64,000 nucleotides of DNA from Azospirillum canadense. Lineage in GTDB: Bacteria > Pseudomonadota > Alphaproteobacteria > Azospirillales > Azospirillaceae. Below are positions 42,389 to 51,797 of this stretch, one piece after another. The notes beneath the pieces are model-generated. The model made no database searches. It had not been told where the DNA came from and saw only the letters and a list, made by a program, of their open reading frames with translations. Numbering within the stretch: the stretch's first letter is position 1; the number at the start of each line of letters is the position of its first letter. Both the position numbers and the translations under genes were made by a program. The DNA lies in NCBI RefSeq assembly GCF_025961225.1, contig NZ_JAOQNG010000003.1, forward strand, positions 310,001 to 374,000. Reading direction: 5' to 3'.

Positions 42389-43090
42389 TCACAGGCCCCA
42401 GGCGGCGCTTTCCACTGGGTCGACGACCTGGATGTTGTTCTCCACGCCCTTCACGCCGGGGACGCCCTCGGCGGCGACCCGGATGGCGTCCCGCTGGGCT
42501 TCCGTGCTCACGAACCCCCAGAGATGAACGATGCCATTGCGGACCACGATGGCGTCGTGACTGCGGGCATCCCAAGCCAACGGCTTGGCGGCGGCCGCCA
42601 CGCGCTCGTGCAAGGTGCGGTCGTCCGCCGCGGCCGGGGACGTCTCCGGGGTGATGCTGGCGAGCGCGCGCAGCAGGTTGGCGCGGCTGATGATGCCGAC
42701 GAGCGTGCCGTTGCGCACCACCGGGACGCGCTTGATCCGGCGGCTTTCCAGGAGCCGGACGATCTCGTCCGGCGCGGCGTTTTCGTCGACGGTGCTGACA
42801 TTGGTGGTCATCACATCGCCGACCTTCAGAGCGTGCGATTTGATGAAGTCCTCCGAGGCAATCGCACCGCCGGTAACCAAGCCCAGCCACCAGGAGCGCC
42901 GGCGCTCCGTGCCCAGTTCGACACGGTGTAGCAGGTCGCCCTCACTGATGATACCAACGACCCGGCCCGCCGTATCCATCACCGGCATGCCGCTGATGCG
43001 GTTGTCCAGCATGCGCTTGGCCGCTTCCGCCACGCTTGCGTCCGGGGTGATGGTGATGACCCGCGGGGTCATCAGATCGACTGCTTTCAT
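42389..43090 (-). CDS. CBS-pair and BON domain protein, 233 aa
   Basis: ATG 43090 (MKAVDLMTPRVITITPDASV) behind GGGGGG is chosen over an ATG five codons earlier. CBS 1 is about residues 2-60 (NRISGMPVMDTAGRVVGIIS) and CBS 2 about 90-145 (VGDVMTTNVSTVDENAAPDE, RRIKRVPVVRNGTLVGIISR). A C-terminal BON domain at about 155-228 contains IVVRNGIVHLWGFVSTEAQR. CBS pairs bind adenosyl ligands and act as energy or redox gauges; BON domains bind membrane or small ligands. The gene is intact, monocistronic in appearance, with no signal peptide. Common in Azospirillum-like genomes as a stress-related soluble protein. Confidence 0.9.
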   Translation of the reverse strand: MKAVDLMTPRVITITPDASVAEAAKRMLDNRISGMPVMDTAGRVVGIISEGDLLHRVELGTERRRSWWLGLVTGGAIASEDFIKSHALKVGDVMTTNVSTVDENAAPDEIVRLLESRRIKRVPVVRNGTLVGIISRANLLRALASITPETSPAAADDRTLHERVAAAAKPLAWDARSHDAIVVRNGIVHLWGFVSTEAQRDAIRVAAEGVPGVKGVENNIQVVDPVESAAWGL

Positions 43091-43587
43091 GGCTTCGCCC
43101 CCCAACTTGCAACAGCCGCTAGAACCTCATCTAAAAAGGGCTGCACACGGCAGTCACTTGGAATGAAACGCAATGAAACCCCCGAAACTCGGCGTTTGAC
43201 AATATCCACGTCCGGGCACGACACCAAAGCCGTAGGAAAAACGTCAGGCGGGCGGAGCTTTGACTTGGTGTACGGTATTAAGAATTCGGCCTACCCCATG
43301 ATAGATTCGTTTTCAGAACCACCTTACGGAAGGGCTCGGCTCAAACCTCAGGGTGAGCTGCTGAGCCACTTCGACGGCGTTCCGCAAAACTCATTCCGCG
43401 CAGGACGAGGACTTTTGGACCTGCCAAGGCGAGAAAAAGCCTTTTGCCCCTCATCCTCGACCGATGCCGAGCAGCCGCTCGAACTGCTTGTTGACGACAC
43501 CGTAGCACTCACAGGCGGTCGCCTCAGGCCCGGCTGGTCGAGAACCATCATGGTGCCATGACCGTAGTCGATCACGCCAACCCGCTT
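43091..43587. other. Spacer before an IS5 element, no supported gene
   Basis: About 500 bp. A 132-codon frame at 43163-43561 has no ribosome site and atypical composition, and I do not accept it. The region is slightly AT-rich near 43190-43330. Confidence 0.45.
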
Positions 43588-44487
43588 CAGAGCATGCTTT
43601 GAAAGTTTATTGCGCGTTGAAGCGCGCCATCACGGGGCGGAACAGTACCTGGAGCTTGGCTGTATCGACGCACCTCTCGTGACGAGCGGAGCGTGTCCGC
43701 CTGTACCCGACCGATCTGCCGGATGAGATCGAGCCCATGATCCCGCCGGCCAAATCGGGCGGGCGGCCGCGCACCGCGGACATGCGCGTGGTCTTCAATG
43801 CCATCCTCTACACGCTGCGCGCCGGCGGTCAATGGCGCCTGCTGCTGCGTGAGTATCCACCGGTCTCCACCGTGTACGGCTACTTCCAAGCCTGGCAGCG
43901 CAGCGGCGTCTGGGCGGCGATCCACGACCAACTGTGCGGTGATCTGCGCGAATGCCTCGGCCGCACGCGCGAGCCCAGTGCGGCGATCCTCGACAGCCAA
44001 ACCGTCAAAACCACCGAGTGCGGCGGGGTGCGCGGCTACGATGGAGCCAAACTGGTGTGCGGGCGCAAGCGCCACCTCGTGGTGGACGTCCTCGGTCTGG
44101 TGCTGGTCGTGCCGGTGCACGCCGCCAACATCCAGGATCGCGCCGGCGCTCCGGCGGTGCTCTCGGCTCTGGTTGAGCAGTTTGCGTCGGTGCTGCTGAT
44201 CCGGGCGGACGGCGGCTACGCCGGCAAGTTGGTCGACTGGATGTCCGAGACGCTGGGGCGGGTGCTGACGATTGTGAAACGGCCGCGCGATCAGGCGGGC
44301 TTCCAGGTGCTGCCTTGGCGGTGGATCGTGGAAAGAACCTTCGGTTGGCTCAACCGGTCGCGCCGGCTGAGCAAGGACTGCGAAGCCCTCCCGCAAACCA
44401 GCGAGGCCTGGATCCGCATTGCCATGATCCAGCTCATGCTCCGCCGCCTCGCTCGCAACGCGCAATAAACTTTCAAAGCACGCTCTG
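43588..44487 (+). mobile_element. IS5-family element (IS1031-like), 900 bp
   Basis: Nearly perfect inverted ends: CAGAGCATGCTTTGAAAG from 43588 and its reverse complement (one change) finishing at 44487, extending inward for about 30 bases. Contains one transposase gene. Confidence 0.9.
43737..44468 (+). CDS. IS5-family transposase (IS1031-like group), 243 aa
   Basis: ATG 43737 (MIPPAKSGGRPRTADMRVVF). The OrfA-like half contains YTLRAGGQWRLLLREYPPV. The DDE core has D in SAAILDSQTVKTTECGGVRG, D in LIRADGGYAGKLVDW and E in WIVERTFGWLNRSRRLSKD. About 13 in-frame residues upstream (LYPTDLPDEIEP) match the usual beginning of the family, but no start codon precedes them. The enzyme may be slightly N-truncated or use a non-standard start. 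Confidence 0.88.
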   Translation: MIPPAKSGGRPRTADMRVVFNAILYTLRAGGQWRLLLREYPPVSTVYGYFQAWQRSGVWAAIHDQLCGDLRECLGRTREPSAAILDSQTVKTTECGGVRGYDGAKLVCGRKRHLVVDVLGLVLVVPVHAANIQDRAGAPAVLSALVEQFASVLLIRADGGYAGKLVDWMSETLGRVLTIVKRPRDQAGFQVLPWRWIVERTFGWLNRSRRLSKDCEALPQTSEAWIRIAMIQLMLRRLARNAQ

Positions 44488-45133
44488 AGGCTGCGCTGCC
44501 CCGGCCCGTGGTTCGAGGACTGGAAGGCCCGCGGCAACGACGGCACGCGCAGATGGGCATGGCGGTGGTGGGTCAAACGAGCATCGCCAGCTCCGATAAG
44601 ATCAACGCGAGCGAAAGCTGACTCGCAGACCGCAAGATCCAAAGAGATTTTTGGGGCATGGATATGCCTTCTTCTCTACAAGCGCGTTTGCACCTGTTCA
44701 GCCACATCCGCCCTATCATACGTTGGATAAAGTTGCCGCGTAGCTCCAAGACCTCTGCATAGCGCGCTGCCATGGCAAGAGATTGAAGCATAGCCTGCGT
44801 GCGACTGTGCCTATTTATGATCGAGAATTGAGCGTGGCGTAGACATGAGTAAGCACTTCTGCATCCATCTACTGCTATGCGAGGTGGATAACTGTGCATT
44901 TCGGCGTTCCTACAATACCGGCCTTGCACCATTTTATACCGAACGCAGGGTGTTGCGATACGCATTTACGGATGATCCGTTTTCTCCTGGAAACAGGCCA
45001 AGCATGCTAGCGCGTGTGGAGCGAATAAACTGTGCTTCGGCCGCACTCCGGAACGGCCGTTGTCGTTGGGGGCAAAGGGGAGTACCGTTGAGGTGCTGCG
45101 CGCCGGCTTTGCGCGTCTCCAGAGGAGGGCATC
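44488..45133. other. Spacer, AT-richer, no supported gene
   Basis: About 650 bp. A minus-strand frame at 44573-44965 and a plus-strand frame at 44845-45375 are open, but neither has a ribosome site or recognisable product. The region 44640-44950 is clearly less GC-rich than average and may hold the promoter of the small membrane protein. Confidence 0.5.
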
Positions 45134-45322
45134 ATGCACCTCGCTCATTGGAACACTCCTACCGTAAGTGCCCACGCCCGTTCCGTCGCCTCAGCCCTCC
45201 TTGCCACGGCGCTGATTGCCTTGCTGGCCGTGGCGGCTTACTGGCTGGCGCTGGAATTGCTCGGTCTGTTCACTGTCGAGAACACCCACTCGCTGATCAT
45301 GACGCCAGTTCACCAACGGTGA
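45134..45322 (+). CDS. Small single-pass membrane protein, 62 aa
   Basis: ATG 45134 has an excellent ribosome site (GAGGAGGGCATC). MHLAHWNTPTVSAHARSVAS is followed by one strongly hydrophobic helix of about 24 residues (ALLATALIALLAVAAYWLAL) and a polar end (ENTHSLIMTPVHQR). It looks like a stand-alone inner-membrane microprotein. No family is recognised and there is no operon partner. The coding case rests on the ribosome site, the sharply defined membrane helix and the absence of competing frames. Confidence 0.6.
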   Translation: MHLAHWNTPTVSAHARSVASALLATALIALLAVAAYWLALELLGLFTVENTHSLIMTPVHQR

Positions 45323-46145
45323 TGCGAGCCAAAGGCGCTGGGATGCGTTCGGGCCCGCCGCCGTCACCACCGTGATGAGCTACCCCGTTCGAACGCGCCA
45401 CGCCTCGCCGAACGGGCGGCGCGGGGGTGTGGGAGCGGTGAGGAGATGTCCAGTTCTGGAGGGCGGACGCAATTGCGACGCCCCAACGGGACCAGGGCGC
45501 CACAACTGTTCTCCGATCGTATACCTGAAATGATTTCCAACGGACTCTGATACTCGGACTCTGCTCTGCCAAACCTGCATGCGCGATGCAGGCAACGGTT
45601 CAACACCATGGCGCTCGGCTGGTGCGCTGGTTCACTCGGCATACCGCCTCGGGGGAGGTCGCCTCTGCCGGGTGATAGACACGAAACGCCCGCCGCGACA
45701 GGCAGAGGGCGGCGGGCGAGGTGATCTGTTACTGCAATCAGATTGTCCCAGTAAGGACGCGCCAAGTGTACAGAGCCACCCCTGTCGGGCCAGCGGGCAT
45801 GCGGGGCGGTATAGTCCGGCCGAGGTCCTTCGATCGGCATCGATACGCATTTCCGCAAACAGGCAGCGCGCGTTATTAGGCATCGCCCCGATCCCCCTCC
45901 AGATAGCTTGATTTACCCGGACTGTTGGCGCTACTGCGCCCTTGTGCAAAGAGCGTTCGGGTCCGGTGGAGCGCCTAGCCGCCTTTATTCACCGGAGTGA
46001 GGCGCGGGCTGGCCACCGAGCGGAGATGTTCAGCGTGGGGTTGCAGGGGCATGCGCCCTCAGCCGCCGCGCTGCTGGCGGCGTGAGGTCGGTGGAGTTGG
46101 CGGTGGACGGGAGTGGGTGACGGCTGGGGCACGCTGCCCCGGTGT
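45323..46145. other. Long spacer without a supported gene
   Basis: About 820 bp. Several open frames on both strands have no ribosome site or recognisable sequence. The last 100-150 bp probably include one end of the IS1380 element, which I cannot delimit. Confidence 0.45.
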
Positions 46146-47486
46146 TCAAGTGATCAGCCGCGGCAGACGGCCGAGGGCGAGATGGATGATCGCCTGATCG
46201 GGGGCGCTGGTCGGCAGATGAACCTTGATTTGCGTCTTCATCTCGACGATGCGCGCGGCGATCTTCACCAGGCGCAGCCGCAAGGTGTCGAACTGCGCCG
46301 TGCGCCAGCGGGAGCGTTTGGGCATCAGCGAGCGCAGGCTCCACAGCAGCCAGTACGCCCCGGCGTGCAGGAACAGGCGGAACTGGTTGGCGCTCGCCTT
46401 GGTGCAGGAGGTGCGGTCGGCGGCGAGGTGGGCTTTCCAGGCCTTTATATGATTTTCCGCTTGTCCCCTCGCACAGTACAGGCCCTCGTATAGCCACCGC
46501 CCGGTGCCGTGGCGGAGGTTGGTGACGATGAAGCGGGTGTCGGTGCCCTGGCCTCCGGCCTCGACGCGCGCGACGATGCGCCTCACCCGGCTCCAGGTGC
46601 TGGCGCCGTCGTAGAACTCCTTGAAGCGGCGCACCTTGTCGGCTCCGGGCGTGGCCTGGAAGCGGGCGGCGGTGCTGGCCTCCAGCGTGGTGACGTGACG
46701 GCGCAAGGTGCGGCTGGTCGGTAAGCCCAGCACGTAGTCGATCCTCTCGCCCTCACACCAGTCCAGCACCTCCGGGCAGGCGTAATGACCGTCACCACGG
46801 AGCAGGATCTCGGTGTGCGGCCAATTCGCCCGAAGGGCACGGAGCAGGCGGCGCAGGAAGGCGCGGATCTCGGTGCCCTTGGGCCGCTTGGCCGGGCGCA
46901 GCACGGCGGTGACGAAGCGCCCATCGCCGTCAAAGACGACGATGGGCTGGAAGCCGTACTCGTCGTAATGGGCGTTGAACAGGCGCAACTGCTGGCCGCC
47001 ATGCACCGTGTCGAAGGTGTCGTCCACATCCAGCACGATGCGCTTGGGCACGTGGCGGAACGACGCGCAGTAGAGATCGACCATGGCCCGGCCCATGCGC
47101 AGCAAGGCACGGGTATCCGGCAGGTTCTCCAGGCGCGAGATGGTGGCTTGCGAGCACAAGTCGCGCTCGGACGGCAGCCGCTCCAGGGCCATTTTGAACA
47201 GCGGATCGGAGCGCAGACTGGCGGCATCGTTGCCGTCCTCGTAGCCCGCCGCGATCGCCAGCAGGCGGAATCCGATGATGTCGGCCAATGGATGCACGGT
47301 GCGCGTGGGATCGCGCGGATCCTTGAGGCAGGCGGCCAGCCGTTCGGCCACGCGCAGCCGCTGTTCGACCTCGCGCAGGACCAGCAGCCCGCCATCGGAG
47401 GACAAGCGGCCGCCATCAAAGCGCCCGATCACCGGCTTTCCAGCCAGGGGTGACAGACCGGGCAGCGGCAGCGTAGGATCAACCAT
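46146..47486 (-). CDS. IS1380-family transposase, complete, 446 aa
   Basis: ATG 47486 (MVDPTLPLPGLSPLAGKPVI). Full-length IS1380 protein: SSDGGLLVLREVEQRLRVAE, DIIGFRLLAIAAGYEDGNDA, IVLDVDDTFDTVHGGQQLRL with the first catalytic aspartate, TEILLRGDGHYACPEVLDWC with the second, and YEGLYCARGQAENHIKAWKA with the glutamate. Length and motif spacing are normal and no damage is seen. Cut-and-paste elements of this family duplicate 4-5 bp; I could not define the inverted ends. Confidence 0.93.
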   Translation of the reverse strand: MVDPTLPLPGLSPLAGKPVIGRFDGGRLSSDGGLLVLREVEQRLRVAERLAACLKDPRDPTRTVHPLADIIGFRLLAIAAGYEDGNDAASLRSDPLFKMALERLPSERDLCSQATISRLENLPDTRALLRMGRAMVDLYCASFRHVPKRIVLDVDDTFDTVHGGQQLRLFNAHYDEYGFQPIVVFDGDGRFVTAVLRPAKRPKGTEIRAFLRRLLRALRANWPHTEILLRGDGHYACPEVLDWCEGERIDYVLGLPTSRTLRRHVTTLEASTAARFQATPGADKVRRFKEFYDGASTWSRVRRIVARVEAGGQGTDTRFIVTNLRHGTGRWLYEGLYCARGQAENHIKAWKAHLAADRTSCTKASANQFRLFLHAGAYWLLWSLRSLMPKRSRWRTAQFDTLRLRLVKIAARIVEMKTQIKVHLPTSAPDQAIIHLALGRLPRLIT

Positions 47487-47613
47487 GGCGGGTGGGCGCT
47501 CCGAAAACGGCAGGAGTTGGCGTCAGCACCCAAATCCTACGGCCGCTCAACGGATGCCGCTACACCCGCCAACCCCGGTGCATAATCCCGGCTAGCAAAG
47601 AACCGGGGCAGTG

Positions 47614-47757
47614 ATGGAAATCAAGCTCGACGTCAACTCGGAGAATGTTCTTTCAGCGGAGGAAACGCGGTCTCTCACGGCCTCTATCAAGGCCTTGCAG
47701 GAACGCGTCGAAGAGGCTGAAGGGGAGGTCGCCCGGCTGAGAGAAGCGCTGCGTTAG
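47614..47757 (+). CDS. Small coiled-coil protein, 47 aa, ending at an amber codon
   Basis: ATG 47614 opens MEIKLDVNSENVLSAEETRS and runs into a heptad-like helix (LTASIKALQERVEEAEGEVA then RLREALR) before TAG at 47755-47757. The same frame stays open to 47925, and its first part keeps the coiled-coil style (SARADKAEAAFVEVRAAVQQ then AIIDIAP). The stop may therefore be a recent nonsense mutation in a protein of about 100 residues. No family recognised, and the ribosome site (CCGGGGCAG) is moderate. Confidence 0.5.
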   Translation: MEIKLDVNSENVLSAEETRSLTASIKALQERVEEAEGEVARLREALR

Positions 47758-47958
47758 GAATCCGCTCGGGCTGATAAGGCTGAGGCAGCCTTCGTCGAAG
47801 TTCGAGCGGCAGTCCAGCAGGCGATCATCGATATTGCCCCCCGGCAATTAACACCTCGGCGGTCTGGATCTCCGTTGCTGCGGGGCCAGCCGCAGCCGCC
47901 CCTTGCGGCGGTCGGGCAAAATTGAAGGTAGAGGGCCACGATCAGAGCCTGCTCCTTC

Positions 47959-48213
47959 TTAATGAATAGCCTCTGATTGTTCGGGTCGCGTAAAGCGCCA
48001 CATGGTAACCGCGCAAACCAATCGCAGATCGCGCACACTCTCATCCATGTGCTTGGCATTTCCGTGCATTTTTGAGATTGTTAAAGCGCTGTCAAGAAAA
48101 CTGACGCAATCCTCCACGCCGGCTTTCAGCATGTTGCGAATTGCGTGAGTAAGAAATTCGATCGCGCCTAACTCAATGTCGTCTCCGCCCCCACTCTCCA
48201 ATGCATCGAGCAT
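47959..48213 (-). CDS. Hypothetical protein, 84 aa
   Basis: ATG 48213 (MLDALESGGGDDIELGAIEF). A small soluble protein, largely helical (LTHAIRNMLKAGVEDCVSFL, DSALTISKMHGNAKHMDESV), with balanced charge and low Arg content compared with the shadow frames around it, which argues that it is real. No family is recognised. Ribosome site moderate (CCGGAAT). It converges with the coiled-coil gene. Confidence 0.5.
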   Translation of the reverse strand: MLDALESGGGDDIELGAIEFLTHAIRNMLKAGVEDCVSFLDSALTISKMHGNAKHMDESVRDLRLVCAVTMWRFTRPEQSEAIH

Positions 48214-48316
48214 GATTGATATTCCGGCTGGAGCCCTTTCAGGAGTTACCGATTCAGGAGGAATTTACGGCGACTGGGCTGCGTGATTCACCGTCCTTGA
48301 CGGATGGAGGAGCAGC

Positions 48317-48850
48317 ATGGCCCGAGCCTACAGCCAGGATTTGCGGGATCGCGTGTTGAAGGCGGTGGCGGCCGGCCTCTCGGCCCGGCAAGCGGCCGCG
48401 CGCTACCAAGTTGGCATCGCGACGGCGATCGTGTGGGTGCGCCGAGCGCGCTGTACCGGCGAGACGGCGGCGCGGCGCCAAGGCCCGCCGCGGGGCTCGA
48501 AGCTCGATGCTCATGCGGCGTTCCTGCTCGGCCTCGTCGCAGCAACGCCCCACCTCACCTTGGCCGAGTTGCAGGTGCTGCTCCGCGACGAGCGCGGCGC
48601 GTCCGCCAGCCTCGGCACGCTGTGGCGCTTCTTCGCCGTGCGCGACATCACCTATAAAAAAACCGCGCATGCGGCCGAGCAGGACCGCGCGGACGTCGCC
48701 GCGGCACGGGAGGCGTGGTTTGAGGCGCAGCCCGACCTTGATCCGACCAAGCTGGTGTTCCTCGACGAGACCGGCGCCTCGACCAAGATGGCCCGCCTGT
48801 ACGGGCGTTGCGCCCGCGGCGAGCGGTTGCGCGCCGGCATCCCGCACGGG
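48317..48850 (+). pseudogene. IS630-family transposase, truncated at 3' end
   Basis: ATG 48317 (MARAYSQDLRDRVLKAVAAG) behind GGAGGAGC. The HTH pair (LSARQAAARYQVGIATAIVW, LTLAELQVLLRDERG) and the beginning of the DDE core (TKLVFLDETGASTKMARLYG, RAGIPHG) are present. At 48851 the sequence changes to the end of an IS6-family element, and the second and third catalytic residues are lost. The remainder is not found beyond that element, so DNA was deleted. Confidence 0.88.
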
Positions 48851-49689
48851 GGCACCGTCAACTTGTCGACGACCGGGCAGAGTGAAGGCACGGCTGATGG
48901 CAGCGGTCTGCTGATTACGCGGCCAGCGGCGCGCCGGCGACCGCGGCCCAGACCTGGAACGCCTGGGTGCGAGCCTTTCGATAGTCGGCGGCAGGGCGGT
49001 GGTCGCGACGAAGGTGGAAGAGGTTGGCGATCGGATCGTGGATGGCCAGGAAGCGCTGGACTTGGGCGGGGTCTTTGAAGCGCTTCCTCTGCCGTTCACG
49101 CCGCCGGGTGGGTTGGTGGGAGTTCTCGGCCCGGTTGTTCAGCCCTTTGTGCTGACGGTGTTCCCCGCCCATGGCCAGCTCCCGCCTGGCGGCGGCGTAG
49201 GATTTCAGCTTGTCGGTGATCAGCACGCGCGGTGCCGGCCCTGCTTTTTCAGCAGCTTGCGCAGCAAGCGCTTGGCCGCCTTGGTGTTGCGGCGGCTCTG
49301 AAGCAGGGCGTCAAGAACGAAGCCATCCTGATCGACGGCCCGCCAGAGGTAGTGCTTGCGGCCGCCGATGGTCAGGACGACTTCGTCGAGGTGCCATGTG
49401 TCGCCCCGCCGTGGCGCCCGGCGGCGCAACCGAGTGGCGATCTCGGGGCCGAACTTCCGGGTCCACTGGCGTACCGTCTCGTGGCTCGCCGTGATGCCGC
49501 GTGCCGCCAGCAGCTCCTCCACCATCCGCAGGCTGAGCGGAAAGCGGAAGTACAGCCAAACCGCCGTCGCGATGATCTCGGCGGGATGGCGGTAGCCGGC
49601 GTAGCGGGGATCGGGGCGCGTCGTCATGCCGTCCCATACCCCGCCACCGTTGGCCCAGGCAACTGGGTGACCGACAAGTTGACGGTGCC
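48851..49689 (-). mobile_element. IS6-family element of a second type, 839 bp
   Basis: Perfect inverted ends GGCACCGTCAACTTGTCG at 48851 and the reverse complement finishing at 49689. Diverged from the three IS6 copies at 10848, 22811 and 40839. No target duplication; it separates an IS630 remnant from a recombinase remnant. Confidence 0.88.
48915..49627 (-). pseudogene. IS6-family transposase (second type), frameshifted
   Basis: From ATG 49627 (MTTRPDPRYAGYRHPAEIIA) the frame gives SLRMVEELLAARGITASHET, LDEVVLTIGGRKHYLWRAVD and RRNTKAAKRLLRKLLKKQG, then stops at 49220. The rest, VLITDKLKSYAAARRELAMG, LNNRAENSHQPTRRRERQRK and the C-terminus, is in another frame to 48915. One indel near 49225 between the first and second catalytic residues disables the enzyme. 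Confidence 0.87.
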
Positions 49690-49952
49690 CTCGTGTGAAC
49701 GCCGCACCAGTGGCATGCCAAAGCCGGCTTGGTCATCACCTCGGGAACGGCGTCACGCAGGCGGTCGAGCCCCGGGCGCGGCAACGTGGCGCCGCTGTAG
49801 CCATCGTCGCGGAAGACATGGCCCGGGTCGAGCACCTAGCCTTCGGCCGTGTGTGCGTGCACATGCGCGGTCAGGCGCTCGAATTGCTGCTCAATGGTCT
49901 GGTGGTCGACTTGGTGGCTGGTCGAGACGCGACCATAGATCGCTACGCGCAT
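49690..49952 (-). pseudogene. Serine recombinase N-terminal fragment with an amber codon
   Basis: From ATG 49952 the frame reads MRVAIYGRVSTSHQVDHQTI, the resolvase/invertase N-terminus with catalytic Ser10, then EQQFERLTAHVHAHTAEG. Codon 39 is TAG (49836-49838) where relatives have Trp. It continues HVFRDDGYSGATLPRPGLDR, a conserved part of large serine recombinases. The gene ends where the IS6-type element begins (49689). Nonsense-mutated and truncated. Such recombinases integrate or excise mobile islands. Confidence 0.85.
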
Positions 49953-50257
49953 GACACACCTCCGGCCGGATCGGGGGCGCCCACGTCGGGGTTGGCGCCG
50001 GTGCGGTCATCGCCCACTGCAGAAGGAGTTGATAGGCCCGGTCCCAACGCTGCTGACTGGTTGGCGTCGACACACCGGTGCGCCGAACGCGCCAAGGACA
50101 CCGCTTTTGCCGCCGCATCCTTCCCTCCTTGGTGAGTGACCTCACCGCAGAGGTAGGACACAACCGCCTCCCACCCGCCGCCCCGCACGTGTGACAAGCT
50201 CAGCTGAAGATGCCCTGTGCGCGTCAGGCAGAACTTGTCATTTGTGATTAGACCATT
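49953..50257. other. Spacer between two remnants
   Basis: About 300 bp. A long minus-strand frame (49943-50326) covers it but shows no recognisable protein or ribosome site. Confidence 0.4.
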
Positions 50258-50395
50258 GAACGCTCTTTTGGATGGCTCGCCCTTTACCGCCGGTTGAACA
50301 CGGTCGTCGAGCGGACGAAGGAGCATCTCGTCGCCTTCGTCGAGATAGCCTTCGTTTCTATCCTCTCCCGGCGTCTGAAGCGCTCGGTGATCTAG
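50258..50395 (+). pseudogene. C-terminal tail of an IS5-family transposase
   Basis: The frame ERSFGWLALYRRLNTVVERT then KEHLVAFVEIAFVSILSRRL, stop at 50395, is the end of an IS5-type DDE transposase beginning at the catalytic glutamate region (compare WIVERTFGWLNRSRRL at 44330). Nothing upstream belongs to it. Confidence 0.7.
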
Positions 50396-51092
50396 GAGGT
50401 CAGTGCCTGACGTCTACGAACAGCGTCTAAGCTTTAGCTTCGTGCCGGGACATCTATGGCCAGTAAGCCAAAATTCGAAGGACAGGACAAAACCGCACAG
50501 GAGTTCGGCACGTAAACGTGCGCAGGCGACTTGATCGCCCGGCGGACCGTCGTAGGACGAGGTGCGTGATAGTGCGACGTAAGATTGCGCAAGTGCGAGG
50601 GCCGACTCCGCGGGTACAGGTGTGGTTTCTTGCGAGGAAATGCCGAATTCTCCAAGTTCGGCTGCGGACAATCGTTGAAAGGGAAGGCACCTCCCGCCAG
50701 AGTTTGCGCCTCCTACCACCAGAAACGGGGGACGGGGCTGGAACGTCCTCGACCACTGATCTGCGAAGGCACCTTGACACAAAATGCAGAAACGAACGGG
50801 TAGTTATGTTACCCCGCCATTTGTTGGCCTCGCAGCAAGCGCTGTGCGGGTAACATGCGGTTTTCGCTGCGGTCCTAGGTTTTGAAGGAAATCCTATATC
50901 CCATAATGTTATGGAAATATATTGCAGATGAATTGTGGTGTCCCGGTGATGACGCCAGCCCAGCTTGGCCTCTGAACGGTGGTGTAATCGCAACCGGCCG
51001 TCTCGCCGCAACAACGTCAAACGGGGCCGTACCATCCTCCCGGTTTTGCGACGATCTCTGATTTGGTATGGGCAGCAGGGATCGCGAGAGGC
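50396..51092. other. Spacer between IS remnants and the liv operon
   Basis: About 700 bp with no supported gene. It marks the border between the IS-rich region and the intact operon. AT-rich near 50880-50940, with a short inverted repeat CCATAA/TTATGG near 50902. Confidence 0.5.
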
Positions 51093-51797
51093 CTATCCGC
51101 CGAGATAGGCTTTTTGAATGTGTGGATTCCCCAGCATCTCTCGGCCGGTGCCGCGTTCGACGACCTGCCCGGTTTCCAGCAAATACGAGCGATCACACAT
51201 TTCGAGCGCCGCGAGCGCGTTCTGCTCGACCATGAGAACCGTTGTTCCTTCCTTGCGGATGTCGGAGATGATCTCGAAGGTGCGCTCCACCAAATTCGGC
51301 GCCAAGCCAAGCGACGGCTCGTCGAGCAGGACCATTTTGGGACGGGACATGAGGGCGCGGGCAATCGCCAGCATCTGCTGCTCGCCCCCCGACAGCGTGC
51401 CCGCCGCCTGATGCAAGCGCTCCTGGAGCCGCGGGAAGCGATCGAAGATGCGCTCCATATCGCGGGCGATGCCCTCACGGTCGTGGCGCAGGTATGCGCC
51501 CATTTCCAGGTTCTCGCGCACGCTGAGTTGTGGAAACACCCGACGGCCTTCCGGGCAATGGGCGAGGCCCAGGGCCAGAACATCGCGCGCGGGGGTGTTG
51601 CCGATGGGCTTGTGGCGGAACGTGATTTCGCCGGCCGCCAGCGGCAGAAGCCCGCTGATGGCGCGCAACGTCGTCGTTTTCCCGGCGCCGTTGGCGCCGA
51701 TGAGCGTGACCAGCTCGCCCTCTCCGACCTCGAGCGACACGTTGCGCACCGCGGGGATCTTGCCGTAGCAGACGGTGATGTCCTTAAGCTTCAGCAT
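51093..51797 (-). CDS. livF: Branched-chain amino acid-type ABC transporter ATPase LivF
   Basis: A 234-residue cytoplasmic ATPase (MLKLKDITVCYGKIPAVRNV). Walker A is GANGAGKTTTLRAISG near residue 35, the Q-loop is in HCPEGRRVFPQLSVRENLEM, the signature is LSGGEQQMLAIARALM and Walker B is KMVLLDEPSLGLAPN, followed by the switch histidine-equivalent region (TTVLMVEQNA). It is last in the operon and overlaps livG by 14 bp. It hydrolyses ATP to drive uptake by LivHM. Confidence 0.95.
   Translation of the reverse strand: MLKLKDITVCYGKIPAVRNVSLEVGEGELVTLIGANGAGKTTTLRAISGLLPLAAGEITFRHKPIGNTPARDVLALGLAHCPEGRRVFPQLSVRENLEMGAYLRHDREGIARDMERIFDRFPRLQERLHQAAGTLSGGEQQMLAIARALMSRPKMVLLDEPSLGLAPNLVERTFEIISDIRKEGTTVLMVEQNALAALEMCDRSYLLETGQVVERGTGREMLGNPHIQKAYLGG

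Noticed and set aside
43163..43561. 132-codon open frame on the plus strand
   Set aside because: No ribosome site, no recognisable sequence and a competing frame on the other strand; GC-rich DNA produces many such frames.
44573..45375. Open frames on both strands around 44573-44965 and 44845-45375
   Set aside because: They overlap, lack ribosome sites and have no domain signal; only the small membrane protein at 45134 has supporting evidence.
49943..50326. 127-codon minus-strand frame after the recombinase remnant
   Set aside because: No ribosome site and no homology signal; partly covers an IS5 tail on the other strand.
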